Source: Natronocalculus amylovorans
GTDB taxonomy: Archaea; Halobacteriota; Halobacteria; Halobacteriales; Haloferacaceae
NCBI RefSeq assembly: GCF_023638035.1
Contig: NZ_JAKRVX010000002.1
Coordinates: forward strand, 558,001 to 622,000
DNA: 64,000 nucleotides
Reading direction: 5' to 3'
Shown here: piece after piece, positions 1 to 10,192 of the stretch
Position numbering within the stretch: the stretch's first letter is position 1
How the letters are laid out: every line of letters starts with the position of its first letter
The notes under the pieces: model-generated
The model's database searches: none
What the model was told of the DNA's origin: nothing
The model's input: only the letters and a program-made list of their open reading frames with translations
Program-made: the position numbers and the translations under genes

Positions 1-169
1 ACTCGGCGAGCAACTCTCGCAGTTTATTGTGGAAGAGAAACCGGAGCAGGAGTTGACAGAGAGCACCGAGGTATTGCCTGTGGGGGATGTGGACGAACAG
101 AATGAACAGCATGGATTAGGCCCACAAACGGCCTCAATATCAACAGATGGTGGGACCAAAAATACGTAG
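1..169 (+). CDS. Chemotaxis transducer, C-terminal end only (partial)
   Basis: The open frame enters from the left edge and stops with TAG at 167-169. The first residues, LGEQLSQFIVEE, match the segment that ends the signalling coiled coil in haloarchaeal methyl-accepting transducers. The next gene has the equivalent [12 protein letters not shown] near its own C-terminus. An acidic, Gln-rich tail of about 40 residues follows. The rest of the protein lies outside the window, so ligand and topology are unknown. It probably forms a tandem transducer pair with the next gene, 72 bp downstream. Confidence 0.7.
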   Translation, partial: LGEQLSQFIVEEKPEQELTESTEVLPVGDVDEQNEQHGLGPQTASISTDGGTKNT

Positions 170-241
170 TCACTGTGTGTAAATATCGCACATGATATTT
201 TCACCCACGGGCTTATTGGTATTCTGTTATCCTGTTTCGAT

Positions 242-2677
242 ATGGCTGCTGATGAGGAATCGCCGACCGCTGCTCGGCGGATATATGACCGGTTACGTGG
301 ACGCTATGTAATTAAGATCGGTGCTGCAGCGCTGCTTGTTGTCGGGGTACTCCTTGTTGCGGGGGCATACACCGTTGTTGAGACCCAAGCAACCATTGAG
401 CAGGATGCAGAGCAGACACTGATTACCGCTGCAGAGCGTGAAGCACAAGGGATCGAAGGGTGGATCGATGATCGAGAGAACGATATTGAAACAATCTCAC
501 GATCGAGTGAAGTAACAGACGGCGATCCCGATGAGATTCAACAGCTTCTCTTCACTGACTTAGATATTCTACCGGATCATGTACGGTCTATTCATTACTA
601 TGATATGGCCGAAGATGAGGTTCTGACAAGCACTGACGAGTCCCGGATTGGATACAATCCAGAGGCAGATGGTGCAGAATGGGCCCGTGATTCATCAACG
701 TTCTACAGCGTTAATCACGTCCAAACAACGCACCCATACGAAGCAGATGGTGAAAAGCGAATGGCGTTTATTAGTCCCGTGGGTGGTGACTCCAGTCGCG
801 CAATCGTCATTGTCACTGATCTTGCTGCTCGCGGAGAGTTGCTTGCGACACCGATCGATGGTTCAGTTGTCGAAGTCGTTTCACACGCGAATGGTGAGGT
901 CGTTATTGCACAGGATACCGGTGCGATTTTGAACCAGTACTTTGGGCTTGACCGCCTCCCGCATCTCAATAGCCCCGTTTCTGAACCACGGGTCGATACC
1001 GTTTCGAATGATCACGAACTGATCGATGACACCCAGATGGTTGTCGCCTCTGTACCAGTTGATGGTGAGCCATGGACGGTGACGATTGCAGCACCTGAGT
1101 CCACTGTCTTTTCAGCAGTCGGTGAAATAACGGAGAATCTGTTTATTCTCATTGGCATTGCATTCCTCGGGCTTGCAGGGCTCGGGGTGGTGATTTCGCG
1201 GGATATCAACAACTCATTGGACGAGATGACAGGCTATGCTGAGTCGATTGAGTCAGGCAATCTCGATGTCAGTATCGACCGCTCACGAACCGACGAATTC
1301 GGCCAATTGGCTGTGCTTTTTACACGGATACGAGATACGCTAAAAAAGAGGCTCACCGAGGTCGAAGAGCAGGCAACACAAGCAGCACAGGCACAGTCCG
1401 AGGCAGAAGCGTTCGCAGACCATCTCGAAACCAAAGCCCGCGAGTATGAAGAGACAATGGACACGTGTCGAGACGGTGATCTAACCGCTCGACTTGATCC
1501 GCAGTCAGAGAGTGAGGCACTTGAACAGATTGGGACCTCATTCAATTTGATGCTTGATGAGTGGCAAGAGACAATTATTGAAGTCCAATCATTCGCTGAG
1601 CAAGTACACGCGTCGAATGAAGCGCTCGTAGCGGACGTTGATGAGGTTGGTGACGCAAGCGAGGAGGTTGCACAGTCGATCGACGAAATTGCACAAGGAG
1701 CAGACGAACAGCAGTCAAATCTCGATCAGGTGGCAAACGAGATGAACAGCCTCTCTGCAACGATCGAAGAGATCGCTTCTTCTTCGGAGGCAGTGGCAAA
1801 AACCTCCGAAGAGGCCGTGACGGCAGTCACTGAGAGCCAAGATGCAACGGACGAAGCTATTTCGGAGATTCACGACATCAAACAGCAAGCAGATCAGACC
1901 GTTGAGGCGATCGACGCGTTAGACGAGCGAGCGGGCGATATCGGAGAGATTACCGACTTTATTAGTGATGTTGCTGAGCAAACGAATATTCTTGCACTCA
2001 ATGCATCGATCGAAGCCGCACGTGCAGGCGAGGCGGGTGCTGGGTTTGCGGTTGTTGCAGATGAAGTCAAGTCGCTGGCTGGGGAAACCCAAGAAGCAGC
2101 TGATGAGATCGAAGCAATTGTCGATGACCTGCAAGCACAGACCGATCGAACCGTTGCAGACTTTGAGACAGTGCACGAACGCGTAGAACGCGGAATCGAC
2201 GTTATCGAGACGGCAAATGGGTCACTGGAGATGGTCGAGTCTCACGTCGTAGAGACCGACTCAAATATTCAAGATATTAACCAATCAACGGAGAGTCAAG
2301 CAGTGTCGACCGAAGAGGTTGCATCGACGGTTGATGATGTTGTGACGATCTCCGAGGAGTCAACATCGGAAGCTCGATCGGTTGCGTCTGCTGCTGAGCA
2401 ACAGCGGGCTGTACTGGAGGATGTCGCAGGACGAGCGATCGAACTCACAGATGATGTGTCGGTGTTGGCCGATCGGCTCTCGGAGTTCACTATTGAACCA
2501 GCGGAGGCTGAGATCGCCAACAGCGAAGACACGGTAGATGAAGCCGCCAATGAGCGTGCAGATGACGCGTACGATGGCCGTGCTGCCGAACAGGGCGATC
2601 CCTTTGAGACAGGAGATGTGTCAGCAAATGGAGAATCGGAGATTGGGTTTGAGTTCGGCTCAGATGCGAAACAGTAG
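242..2677 (+). CDS. Membrane methyl-accepting chemotaxis transducer
   Basis: 811 residues with full Htr architecture. There is a short cytoplasmic N-terminus, a first membrane helix around residues 24-46, a roughly 250-residue extracellular sensor of Cache type, and a second helix around 300-318. A HAMP region follows, then a long signalling coiled coil. The conserved hairpin tip ([20 protein letters not shown]) is at about residues 577-596. The protein should sense an extracellular ligand and control CheA. The C-terminal 60 residues are acidic and low in complexity. The ligand cannot be read from the sequence. A second transducer end lies just upstream, suggesting a local duplication. Confidence 0.93.
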   Translation: MAADEESPTAARRIYDRLRGRYVIKIGAAALLVVGVLLVAGAYTVVETQATIEQDAEQTLITAAEREAQGIEGWIDDRENDIETISRSSEVTDGDPDEIQQLLFTDLDILPDHVRSIHYYDMAEDEVLTSTDESRIGYNPEADGAEWARDSSTFYSVNHVQTTHPYEADGEKRMAFISPVGGDSSRAIVIVTDLAARGELLATPIDGSVVEVVSHANGEVVIAQDTGAILNQYFGLDRLPHLNSPVSEPRVDTVSNDHELIDDTQMVVASVPVDGEPWTVTIAAPESTVFSAVGEITENLFILIGIAFLGLAGLGVVISRDINNSLDEMTGYAESIESGNLDVSIDRSRTDEFGQLAVLFTRIRDTLKKRLTEVEEQATQAAQAQSEAEAFADHLETKAREYEETMDTCRDGDLTARLDPQSESEALEQIGTSFNLMLDEWQETIIEVQSFAEQVHASNEALVADVDEVGDASEEVAQSIDEIAQGADEQQSNLDQVANEMNSLSATIEEIASSSEAVAKTSEEAVTAVTESQDATDEAISEIHDIKQQADQTVEAIDALDERAGDIGEITDFISDVAEQTNILALNASIEAARAGEAGAGFAVVADEVKSLAGETQEAADEIEAIVDDLQAQTDRTVADFETVHERVERGIDVIETANGSLEMVESHVVETDSNIQDINQSTESQAVSTEEVASTVDDVVTISEESTSEARSVASAAEQQRAVLEDVAGRAIELTDDVSVLADRLSEFTIEPAEAEIANSEDTVDEAANERADDAYDGRAAEQGDPFETGDVSANGESEIGFEFGSDAKQ

Positions 2678-2760
2678 CTAAATTCAGCGGTTCAGTGTGA
2701 TGATGGGGCAATCGAGTCGGGTTCGCACGTGTTTTTCTCCCCATGGTCCAATGGTCGTGT

Positions 2761-4392
2761 ATGGACGAGTTTGAGCCGGATCTTGACGCGTTTGGGTCGC
2801 GTCGATCGACAGTCTACGGACAAAAAGGCGTTGTATCGACAAGTCAGCCGCTTGCGGCACAGGCAGGAATTGAGACGCTACAATCGGGTGGAAATGCGTT
2901 TGATGCAGCGGTTGCAACTGCTGCAGCGCTGAACGTTGTCGAACCAACCTCAACCGGGCTTGGTGGCGATGTGTTTGCACTCTACCGAACCGCAGCTGGC
3001 GACGTTGGCGCAATGCGATCGTGTGGCGGTGCACCCGCGGCTGCAACGCTTGAGAACGTCCGATCCGCAATCCTCGAAGAGGATTCCGACGCCGACCCGG
3101 ATAATTTGGAAATGCCACAAACTGGCGGCCATGCAGTAACGGTTCCGGGGACCGCACGCGGCTGGGAGCTTACTATTGAAGAGTTTGGAACGTTGTCGCT
3201 TTCGGATGTGCTCTCACCAGCGATTCGGTATGCGATCGACGGCTACCCGGTCTCAGAAGTTGTTGCCGAGCAGTGGGAACATGGTGAAGAGATATTTGAG
3301 ACGCCACATGCTCGTGATGCGTTTCTGTTTGATGGAAAAGCGCCTTCCGTTGGCCAGTATGTAACACTGCCAAAACTTGGCCGATCGATGCAGAAGATTG
3401 CAGCGCACGGTGCAGATATCGTGTACGAAGGTGAGATCGCAGAGGCGATTGCAGCGGAAGTACAGGCTGCTGGCGGATTCCTAACCGTTGAAGATCTCAG
3501 ATCATTTGAGCCGGAGCTGCTAGACCCAGTTTCGACAACATACAACGGTGCAACCGTGTACGAACTGCCGCCAAATAATCAGGGCCTGATTGCACTCGAA
3601 GCACTCAACATTGCTGAGGAGATCGGCGCAGGTGAGCACCCATACGACTCACCGGAGCGCGTGCATGCGTTTGCCGAAGCGATGAAACTCGCGTTTGTCG
3701 ATGGACATCACTACATCACAGACCCAGCGTACGAAGAGATTCCACCGCTTGGCTCGAAATCATGGGCCAAAGAACGGGCCAGCGAGATCGGAGAGACCGC
3801 AAACAACGACGTGTCGATCGGCGTTCCAGACGCAAACGCGGAGGATGCAGACACGGTGCTGTTGACTGTCGCAGACGATGAGGGAAATGTTGTCTCATAC
3901 ATCAACTCGAGGTTTGCCGGGTTTGGTTCCGGACTTGTCGCAGGTGAGACTGGTATTGCGCTGCAGAACCGTGGCTGGTCATTTTCGTTGTCAGAGGAGC
4001 ATCCAAACAAGATCGAGCCAGGGAAAAAGCCGTTCCACACGCTCATTCCTGGACTTGTCGAGCTTGAGGACGGTGACTGGGCCGCATTTGGTGTGATGGG
4101 CGGGTTCATGCAGCCACAGGGCCATGTCCAAGTGGTTTCAAACATCGTCGATTACGAGATGCCACTGCAGGCGGCGCTAGATGCACCACGCTGGCGATAC
4201 CGAGAGGATGGACAGCTCGCACTTGAGCCACAGTTCGATGATAACATCGCGGCGAAGCTTGCACGAAAAGAGCATGCAGTGCAGATCCTTGCACCACGAA
4301 TGTTTGGCGGTGCACAGATCACTCGCAACAACGACGGCATCCTCTCAGGTGCAACAGAGCCACGAAAAGACGGGAACGCACAGGGCTACTAG
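2761..4392 (+). CDS. Gamma-glutamyltransferase-family Ntn hydrolase
   Basis: About 543 residues from ATG 2761 (MDEFEPDLD); another ATG 18 bp upstream is in frame. Family signatures include the GGNAFDAAVATAAALNVVEP block near the N-terminus, the TGLGGDVFALY segment and the C-terminal MGGFMQPQGHVQVVSNIVDY block. The autoprocessing Thr that becomes the nucleophile should lie in DTVLLTVADDEGNVVSYINS, about residue 365. The usual TTH before it is replaced by DADTV, so substrate may differ from glutathione; cephalosporin-acylase-like or oxamate-hydrolase-like members have similar changes. No signal peptide is visible, suggesting cytoplasmic action. It stands alone between the transducer and trmY. 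Confidence 0.88.
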   Translation: MDEFEPDLDAFGSRRSTVYGQKGVVSTSQPLAAQAGIETLQSGGNAFDAAVATAAALNVVEPTSTGLGGDVFALYRTAAGDVGAMRSCGGAPAAATLENVRSAILEEDSDADPDNLEMPQTGGHAVTVPGTARGWELTIEEFGTLSLSDVLSPAIRYAIDGYPVSEVVAEQWEHGEEIFETPHARDAFLFDGKAPSVGQYVTLPKLGRSMQKIAAHGADIVYEGEIAEAIAAEVQAAGGFLTVEDLRSFEPELLDPVSTTYNGATVYELPPNNQGLIALEALNIAEEIGAGEHPYDSPERVHAFAEAMKLAFVDGHHYITDPAYEEIPPLGSKSWAKERASEIGETANNDVSIGVPDANAEDADTVLLTVADDEGNVVSYINSRFAGFGSGLVAGETGIALQNRGWSFSLSEEHPNKIEPGKKPFHTLIPGLVELEDGDWAAFGVMGGFMQPQGHVQVVSNIVDYEMPLQAALDAPRWRYREDGQLALEPQFDDNIAAKLARKEHAVQILAPRMFGGAQITRNNDGILSGATEPRKDGNAQGY

Positions 4393-4449
4393 CTTCATGC
4401 TATCATCGTAAGTGAACAGACACATACCGATCGATCGCGGAGAGCTAGT

Positions 4450-5046
4450 ATGCGTCAGTTCATTATTCTCGGTCATGACGTGCCGACAACGCCCGACTTT
4501 GCCCTTAACGATCTCCCAAGCGGTGGCGGGCGGATTGACGTGCTCTGTCGGTGTGTGAACTCCGCGTTCTTTCTCTCACATGGGTTCCGAGAGGATGTCC
4601 GAGTCCATCTCGTGCTTTCGGATACCCTTACCGTTCAGTTCGATGGGCCGACACTCAGAAATCTCCATCCCGATGAGCGGACGATCGCCTCACGAATCCG
4701 AAACGTGTTAGAGCACGTTGATGAAGCGATCGGCCACATGCCAGCGGAGCCATCACCAGGAGTGAAACTGTTCCGAATGGGTTTTGAGACAACGCTCACG
4801 CGAGTTTCGCGGGAGGGGACCGTTGTTGAGCTACACGAAGACGGCACACCGATCGTGGATGTTGAACCACCAACGGACCCGGTCTTTGTACTGTCCGATC
4901 ATCACGATTTCACTGACGAAGAAGCCAAATTGCTTTCGGAGGCGGCGACCACGCGTGTCCGGGTCGGTCCACAACTACTCCATGCGGACCATACGATTAC
5001 CGTTGCGCACAACTACCTTGATACGGGCGGATATACCAACTACTAA
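4450..5046 (+). CDS. trmY: tRNA (pseudouridine-54 N1)-methyltransferase TrmY
   Basis: 198 residues, the usual TrmY length. The start MRQFIILGHDVPTTPDFALNDLPSGG is characteristic of this archaeal SPOUT methyltransferase (formerly DUF358). The C-terminal half carries the SAM-binding trefoil knot, here SDHHDFTDEE followed by VRVGPQLLHADHTITVAHNYLD. It converts pseudouridine-54 of archaeal tRNA to N1-methylpseudouridine. The gene stands alone and ends 2 bp before the convergent stop at 5049. Confidence 0.92.
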   Translation: MRQFIILGHDVPTTPDFALNDLPSGGGRIDVLCRCVNSAFFLSHGFREDVRVHLVLSDTLTVQFDGPTLRNLHPDERTIASRIRNVLEHVDEAIGHMPAEPSPGVKLFRMGFETTLTRVSREGTVVELHEDGTPIVDVEPPTDPVFVLSDHHDFTDEEAKLLSEAATTRVRVGPQLLHADHTITVAHNYLDTGGYTNY

Positions 5047-5048
5047 CG

Positions 5049-5594
5049 CTACTCTTCGTTTTCTAACGACCAGCCAACGAACTCATCTTCGGTCTCAACT
5101 GCGAACGCGTTGAGCATTCGTGCAAGCCCAGTGTATCCGCCCGCTAATCCTGCAACGCCGACAAGATCACACGGATCATACTGTTTTGATACCGTGTCGT
5201 GGAGTTCATCTGTTACGTCGTCATTGACAACTGCTCGAACGTATGCTAAGAGTGCGGCCTCCGCATCATCGAATGCATCGTACTCCTGTTCGGCGATCTG
5301 TCGGATTTCTGCATCACTAATACCGACATCCCGAGCAATATTCACATGCTGATGCCACTCGTATGGAGAGGGGGCCTCTCTGGAGACCGTGAGAATCACC
5401 AGTTCGCGATGATAGTCATCTAATCCGGAATCCTGCCAGAGCGATCCGAGGAATGTTCGAAGCCCATACAACACATCCGGATTGTTCCCAATCGCACTGT
5501 ACACGTTCACTGGCTTTCCTTGTAATGCAGAGACAAGCAGATCTTGATATTCGGATGGAAGCTCATCTTTTGTTGCATACGGTATACGAGCCAT
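5049..5594 (-). CDS. Carboxymuconolactone decarboxylase-like (AhpD-fold) protein
   Basis: 181 residues from ATG 5594 (MARIPYATKDELPSEYQDL). A GTG at 5639 in the same frame overlaps the upstream stop, but a TATA-like ACAATATATG about 28 bp ahead favours 5594. The fold is all-helical AhpD/CMD, with RELVILTVSREAPSPYEWHQHVNIARDVGISDAEI matching the family core. The redox CxxC of true AhpD is absent: the position reads SPYEWHQH. This suggests a decarboxylase or lactonase role rather than peroxidase repair. It is the last gene of the group with the cyclase and the aldehyde oxidoreductase. Substrate unknown. Confidence 0.8.
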   Translation of the reverse strand: MARIPYATKDELPSEYQDLLVSALQGKPVNVYSAIGNNPDVLYGLRTFLGSLWQDSGLDDYHRELVILTVSREAPSPYEWHQHVNIARDVGISDAEIRQIAEQEYDAFDDAEAALLAYVRAVVNDDVTDELHDTVSKQYDPCDLVGVAGLAGGYTGLARMLNAFAVETEDEFVGWSLENEE

Positions 5595-5635
5595 ATCGGA
5601 GCAGACACCACCAACACACATATATTGTGTGGGAT

Positions 5636-6304
5636 TCACACACTATCAGTTGTTGCGATCGCCCGAACCGGCGAGCCATCTGCATCCTCGATCGCAAGCG
5701 GATACGCATGCAGCGTACACTGTGCTGGGAGCTGTGCGAGGCCGCGAAGGTTCTCAACAACCAGCCGATCGGCTGCAAACAGGGTATGGTGTACCGGATA
5801 GCCTGTCTGCTCGTTTTCCGACGCGTTCTCGGTTGGTGTTGGGTCGATATTGAGTGCGTCAATACCAAGATGGAGGTTTCGCTCTGCGAGCCATGCTGCA
5901 GTCTCTGGAGCAAGGAACGGATGATCAAAATACTGATCGGTTCCCCAATGGGTGTCCCAGCCAGTCTGAAGAATCACCATGTCGATCGTGTCAATATTGA
6001 TTTCCGAGAGTGTGTTTGCGACACGCTGTGGCATGATTTGTGATCGTGGAGAGAGCGGCCGACAGTCAACCACGGCCGCACTAAATCGAAATGCCTCTGG
6101 CGGAAATTCGTCCAGCGTCGGGCCATCTGCACGCATGTGTGCGGGTGCATCCACATGCGTGCCAGTATGGGAATCAAGACGGATTTGTGCCGTTCGGTAG
6201 CCATCAGGCTCGATCGAAGCAGTCCGAGCAATTTCGACTGGTGGGTTCCCTGGATACACCGGCATTCCCGATCGGATTGGATGTGAAAGGTCGTATGTCT
6301 CCAT
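5636..6304 (-). CDS. Cyclase-family metal hydrolase (kynurenine-formamidase-like)
   Basis: 222 residues from ATG 6304 (METYDLSHPIRSGMPVYPG). The DLSHPI and SHTGTHVDAPAH motifs supply the metal-binding His and Asp residues of the cyclase / arylformamidase family (PF04199). VVDCRPLSPRS and LQTGWDTHWGTDQYFDHPFL also fit. Members hydrolyse N-formylkynurenine, isatin or other amides; no kynurenine pathway genes are nearby, so the substrate is open. The start lies 5 bp after the oxidoreductase stop, so the two are surely co-transcribed. Confidence 0.85.
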   Translation of the reverse strand: METYDLSHPIRSGMPVYPGNPPVEIARTASIEPDGYRTAQIRLDSHTGTHVDAPAHMRADGPTLDEFPPEAFRFSAAVVDCRPLSPRSQIMPQRVANTLSEINIDTIDMVILQTGWDTHWGTDQYFDHPFLAPETAAWLAERNLHLGIDALNIDPTPTENASENEQTGYPVHHTLFAADRLVVENLRGLAQLPAQCTLHAYPLAIEDADGSPVRAIATTDSV

Positions 6305-6309
6305 TGCAA

Positions 6310-7998
6310 CTAGTCGTCTGCTGGCGCTGCAGTATCCGTGTCTGTCTTCGAGACATACCCATCTTCGGTCCATCCCCGCGCAGCGTAGTATGCATCAATT
6401 CCATCTTGTAGATTTGGAACGTCGTATGGGAGGACGTCGGTTGAGCGATCGAATCCACGCTGATTGTTGAACGATCGTTCAAGTTGAATGACGTCTGCCC
6501 CCACGGAGACAAGCGATGCAAAGTCGGTATCAAAGAGCGCCTCGAACCGCTCTTCGGTCATGACACCTCGGGAGAATCGACAGATAATCCCACAGTCTTC
6601 GAGTGCCCGAATATTCTCTTGTCGGACAACTGCTTGGGCCTTTTCAGGGGTGATCCCCGTCGGATCGAACGCAGTGCCTTTGCTAACAAGTGGATACTCC
6701 CACGCGTAGAATGTGGCAAACATATGATCTGCACCACGGGTTGCGACTGCGTAGGAGAGTGCTTGTCCATGAAGTCGTCGGCCTTCATGGCCTGGGAACT
6801 CCATTCCTTTCACCGTCCAGTTCTCTACGCCAAGCGCTTCGTGGCAGCGATCGACGCCTTCTGCAAGCAGATCACCGACACCCTCTCTGAACGCAATCTG
6901 TTCGATGAGTTCGTGGATGAGTTCGGTGTTACCAAACTCATCCTCGCTTGCAAGATACGCCGAAATTGTATCTCCACACGAAATCGTGTCGAGCCCGTAG
7001 ATATCACAGAGTTCGTTTGACTGCATGACATCAACAATGTCGTCAGTTGCCGTGTTCGAACCGAACGCCATGATCGTCTCAAACTCAGGCCCCTCAGTTT
7101 CGACGCCGCGATCGTCGTCTTTCGTTGGCAGTTTGCACGCAAACGCACATGACGAGCAGGTCCCTTTCTTGTACTTCTTGGATTCGACCGCATCCCCGTT
7201 GATGCCGGACGCCCCTTCAAAAGAGGTTTCAGAAAAGTACCGTGTTGGAAGCCCATCAATTTCGTTTGCAAGATCAGTGACGCTGGCCGTCCCTTGCCGT
7301 TTCATGATGTGATCGCTCGTGGCAGCCTCTTGGTGAATTTCGCCTGCATCAGCTGGGAACTCCAGTTCAAGTTCAGGCGCTGAATCACCGTCAAACGTGA
7401 TCGCTTTCACGCTCTTTGCACCCATCACGGCACCAAGCCCACCGCGGCCAAACGCACGTGACTCCGTAGTCATAATCGAGGCAAATCGAACACGGTTTTC
7501 TCCTGCAGGACCGATCGCTGCGATATGTGTCTCATCCAACCCACGGCTGTTTTCGACGTGTGTAGTCACTTCGGGAACCGTTGCTTCTGTGAGTTCAGGA
7601 ACTTGTTCGAATGAAACCCCTGTGTCTGTGACATGCAGTATGAGCGGTGTCTCGCTCTCGCCAGTGAGCTCAACGACTGAGTGTCCAGTCGAAACGAAGT
7701 TGCGTGACAGAAACCCACCCGCATTGGATGAGAGTAGCCCGTTTGTCAGCGGAGAGACGCCAGTTACGTTCATCCGACCAGTGAATGACATCGTTGACTG
7801 TTGCAATGGTCCACTCGCAAAGTAGAGTCGATTCTCCGGATCGAACGGGTCAACGTCTGTGTCGATTCGATCGCTTGCGAGCTTCGTACACACTCCACGC
7901 CCGCCAATAAAATCGGATAGCACCTCGTCGATCGCTGTTGTTTCTGTGGTCTGCTCACCCACGTCAATGGTAAGCAACGATCCAGTTGCGTGTCTCAT
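6310..7998 (-). CDS. Aldehyde:ferredoxin oxidoreductase-family tungstoenzyme
   Basis: 562 residues from ATG 7998 (MRHATGSLLTIDVGEQTTE). The N-terminal GGRGVCTKLASDR and the NAGGFLSRNFVSTGHSVVELTGES region bind the bis-pterin cofactor. KKGTCSSCAFACKLPT and the later CGIICRF hold the four cysteines of the [4Fe-4S] cluster (CxxCxxxC...C). The enzyme oxidises an aldehyde to the acid and passes electrons to ferredoxin. It leads an operon with a cyclase and an AhpD-fold protein, suggesting breakdown of a specific aromatic or cyclic compound. The exact aldehyde cannot be told from sequence. Confidence 0.9.
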   Translation of the reverse strand: MRHATGSLLTIDVGEQTTETTAIDEVLSDFIGGRGVCTKLASDRIDTDVDPFDPENRLYFASGPLQQSTMSFTGRMNVTGVSPLTNGLLSSNAGGFLSRNFVSTGHSVVELTGESETPLILHVTDTGVSFEQVPELTEATVPEVTTHVENSRGLDETHIAAIGPAGENRVRFASIMTTESRAFGRGGLGAVMGAKSVKAITFDGDSAPELELEFPADAGEIHQEAATSDHIMKRQGTASVTDLANEIDGLPTRYFSETSFEGASGINGDAVESKKYKKGTCSSCAFACKLPTKDDDRGVETEGPEFETIMAFGSNTATDDIVDVMQSNELCDIYGLDTISCGDTISAYLASEDEFGNTELIHELIEQIAFREGVGDLLAEGVDRCHEALGVENWTVKGMEFPGHEGRRLHGQALSYAVATRGADHMFATFYAWEYPLVSKGTAFDPTGITPEKAQAVVRQENIRALEDCGIICRFSRGVMTEERFEALFDTDFASLVSVGADVIQLERSFNNQRGFDRSTDVLPYDVPNLQDGIDAYYAARGWTEDGYVSKTDTDTAAPADD

Positions 7999-8021
7999 GT
8001 ACACATATTCCACGAGCACCT

Positions 8022-8032
8022 GAATAAATACC
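8022..8032 (-). promoter_or_regulatory. TATA box of the aldehyde oxidoreductase operon
   Basis: On the minus strand the sequence reads GGTATTTATTC, centred about 29 bp ahead of ATG 7998. This spacing fits an archaeal TATA element driving a leaderless transcript, and it supports the start chosen for the oxidoreductase. Confidence 0.6.
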
Positions 8033-8110
8033 AATGAAACTACGCCTAGCTGTCTCTCCATTATAAAATAAAGCAACACCTAAATTACAACCAACCATCT
8101 AAAACAGTAG

Positions 8111-10180
8111 ATGCGTTTAACCGCAAAGTTCGCACTTTCTTTTATTATTATTTTGCTTCTCTCGGGCGTTGTGTATATCGGATTTGAGAACCAGCGTGCT
8201 GAGTTGATCGATCGCGAACAGGATCGGCTAGATCAACGTACGACGCTCGTTGCAACCGAGCTTAACAACGAGATTCAGATGCGTGTGTCGCTCACACAGG
8301 CTGCGGCAGGCGATCCACGAATACGTGGTGAAAATGTAGATAATAAACGGGTTGTATTGGATCAGTTACGAAGGGAGGCAGGATTCGAGAAGATACAGCT
8401 GTTGGATCAGGATCGAGAGATCGAGTTACAGCGTGGGTCCCTTACTTCGACGCTGCCAGACGATATTGAGGCGCACACCAATGTTGAACACCAGTTTACC
8501 CCTGTTGAACGACAGGTTGAAATTAGTGAACCGATCGAGCTTGCAGATGGGAACCATGTGCTCCTAATTACGATTCCAATATACGAGGATACGTCTTTGG
8601 AAGGATTTGTTCGTGGGGTTGTGAGCCTTGACGACGGAAGCGAACTGCTCGCACCGTTGTTAGACCTTCAAAACGGCCAAGAGGAGAGAACGGTTACTGT
8701 CACCAGCCGTGCCGGTGAGACCGTATATCAGCAGCCATCACAGATTGACGATCCTGTCGTAAGCACAGCACATGTGCTAACAACAGGTTGGACAGTTCAG
8801 TTTACCCGCGATCGTGCGGACATTGTTGCAGAAACGCGTGAAACAGCACTGTTTCAAGCAGGTGGTGTCACGATTGTTGTGTTAACACTGGTGCTGTTTG
8901 CTGTCTGGATCTATCGGGATAATATCAGGCAGATCCAACGGCTCGAAACTGGCTTTGAGGCATTTACGCAGGGAGACTACACTTATGAACTGACACTCGA
9001 TGGCGGGACCGAGTGGCGACAGATTAGCTCATCATTTAATACACTGGGTGAAACACTGACGCAGCGGACAAAAGCGCTTGAACACGAACGAGATACGTTC
9101 AGCTCTCTGTTTACGAACATTCGTGATGCAGCCGCAGAGATACAGTATGATGGCGAAACAGTCAAGATTGTCGCAGTAAACGACGAATTTGAAAAAGCGT
9201 TTGCGACCGCTGCAGATGCGGTTCGTGGAAAGTCACTCTTTTCCGTTATCCCTGGGGAGCCAACAGCCGAAGAGCGATCGCTTATTAAGAACGCAATGGC
9301 AGGAAGAGAGACAGACCGTATTGCTGTCGAGCGGGAAACACCACTTGGTAACCGAACCTGTTTTGTGCATGTTGTAACAGTGAATCCCTGCGAACCCACA
9401 ACCGAAGGCGTCTCAACAGGATACGTATTCTATGCTGACGTTACCGATCGGTTTGAACAGCAGAAACAGATTCAAATTCTCAACCGAGTGCTTCGCCACG
9501 ATCTTCGAACCGGGTCAAACATCATTGCAGGGAATGCAGACCTCCTGCTTGAACGGTTACAAAAGCGTGATGCACCCGCCAATGAGCGAGCATATGTTAG
9601 AACAATCAAAACGCGGGCAGCGGAGATCGAGTCGCTAAGTGAACGGACACAACAGCTCAAATCCGTTTTAGAGACCGACACTCTCCCAAGCGAGCCGATC
9701 AATGTTGTACCGTTGCTTGTTACAGAGGCTGAAAAGGCCGAGAGCATGAATGACAGTGCAAAAGTCGTGCGTGAACTTCCCGAAGAAGCGATCGTTTATG
9801 GCAGTAGCCAACTCTCAGTGGTTTTTGAACATCTTATTGACAATGCAATTACGCATAATGATCAGGAGGAGCCGACAGTAACGATTCGAACAGTCGAAGA
9901 GGTAACCGGTGAGCTGTCGATCGAGTTTGTCGATAACGGACCGCCGATTCCAGAGACAGAAAAACGACTCCATGTCGGAGATGAGGATATAACTCAGCTG
10001 ACGCACTCGAATGGAGTTGGTTTCTGGGTTGTTGAGACAATTTTAAATCGGCACCGTGGTGCACTCTCGTTTGATACCCCTGATCATCGTGGAAACATTG
10101 TTCGGATCACACTGAATCGAGGACCGGGTGAGCCAGACAGAGACGCAACCAAAGAACGTTCGCAGATCAGTACAATATAA
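8111..10180 (+). CDS. Membrane sensor histidine kinase (Cache-HAMP-PAS-HisKA-HATPase)
   Basis: 689 residues. An N-terminal membrane helix (about residues 5-22) and a second one around 255-275 flank an extracellular Cache-like sensor. A HAMP segment follows, then a PAS domain (about 330-450). The H-box is LNRVLRHDLRTGSNIIAGNADLL, with His in LRHDLR. The ATPase domain shows HLIDNAITHND (N-box), FVDNGPPIPE and GVGFWVVETIL. It autophosphorylates and probably signals to an unlinked response regulator, as none is adjacent. It is divergent from the aldehyde oxidoreductase operon. The signal is unknown. Confidence 0.9.
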   Translation: MRLTAKFALSFIIILLLSGVVYIGFENQRAELIDREQDRLDQRTTLVATELNNEIQMRVSLTQAAAGDPRIRGENVDNKRVVLDQLRREAGFEKIQLLDQDREIELQRGSLTSTLPDDIEAHTNVEHQFTPVERQVEISEPIELADGNHVLLITIPIYEDTSLEGFVRGVVSLDDGSELLAPLLDLQNGQEERTVTVTSRAGETVYQQPSQIDDPVVSTAHVLTTGWTVQFTRDRADIVAETRETALFQAGGVTIVVLTLVLFAVWIYRDNIRQIQRLETGFEAFTQGDYTYELTLDGGTEWRQISSSFNTLGETLTQRTKALEHERDTFSSLFTNIRDAAAEIQYDGETVKIVAVNDEFEKAFATAADAVRGKSLFSVIPGEPTAEERSLIKNAMAGRETDRIAVERETPLGNRTCFVHVVTVNPCEPTTEGVSTGYVFYADVTDRFEQQKQIQILNRVLRHDLRTGSNIIAGNADLLLERLQKRDAPANERAYVRTIKTRAAEIESLSERTQQLKSVLETDTLPSEPINVVPLLVTEAEKAESMNDSAKVVRELPEEAIVYGSSQLSVVFEHLIDNAITHNDQEEPTVTIRTVEEVTGELSIEFVDNGPPIPETEKRLHVGDEDITQLTHSNGVGFWVVETILNRHRGALSFDTPDHRGNIVRITLNRGPGEPDRDATKERSQISTI

Positions 10181-10192
10181 ATTGGCTCAAAA

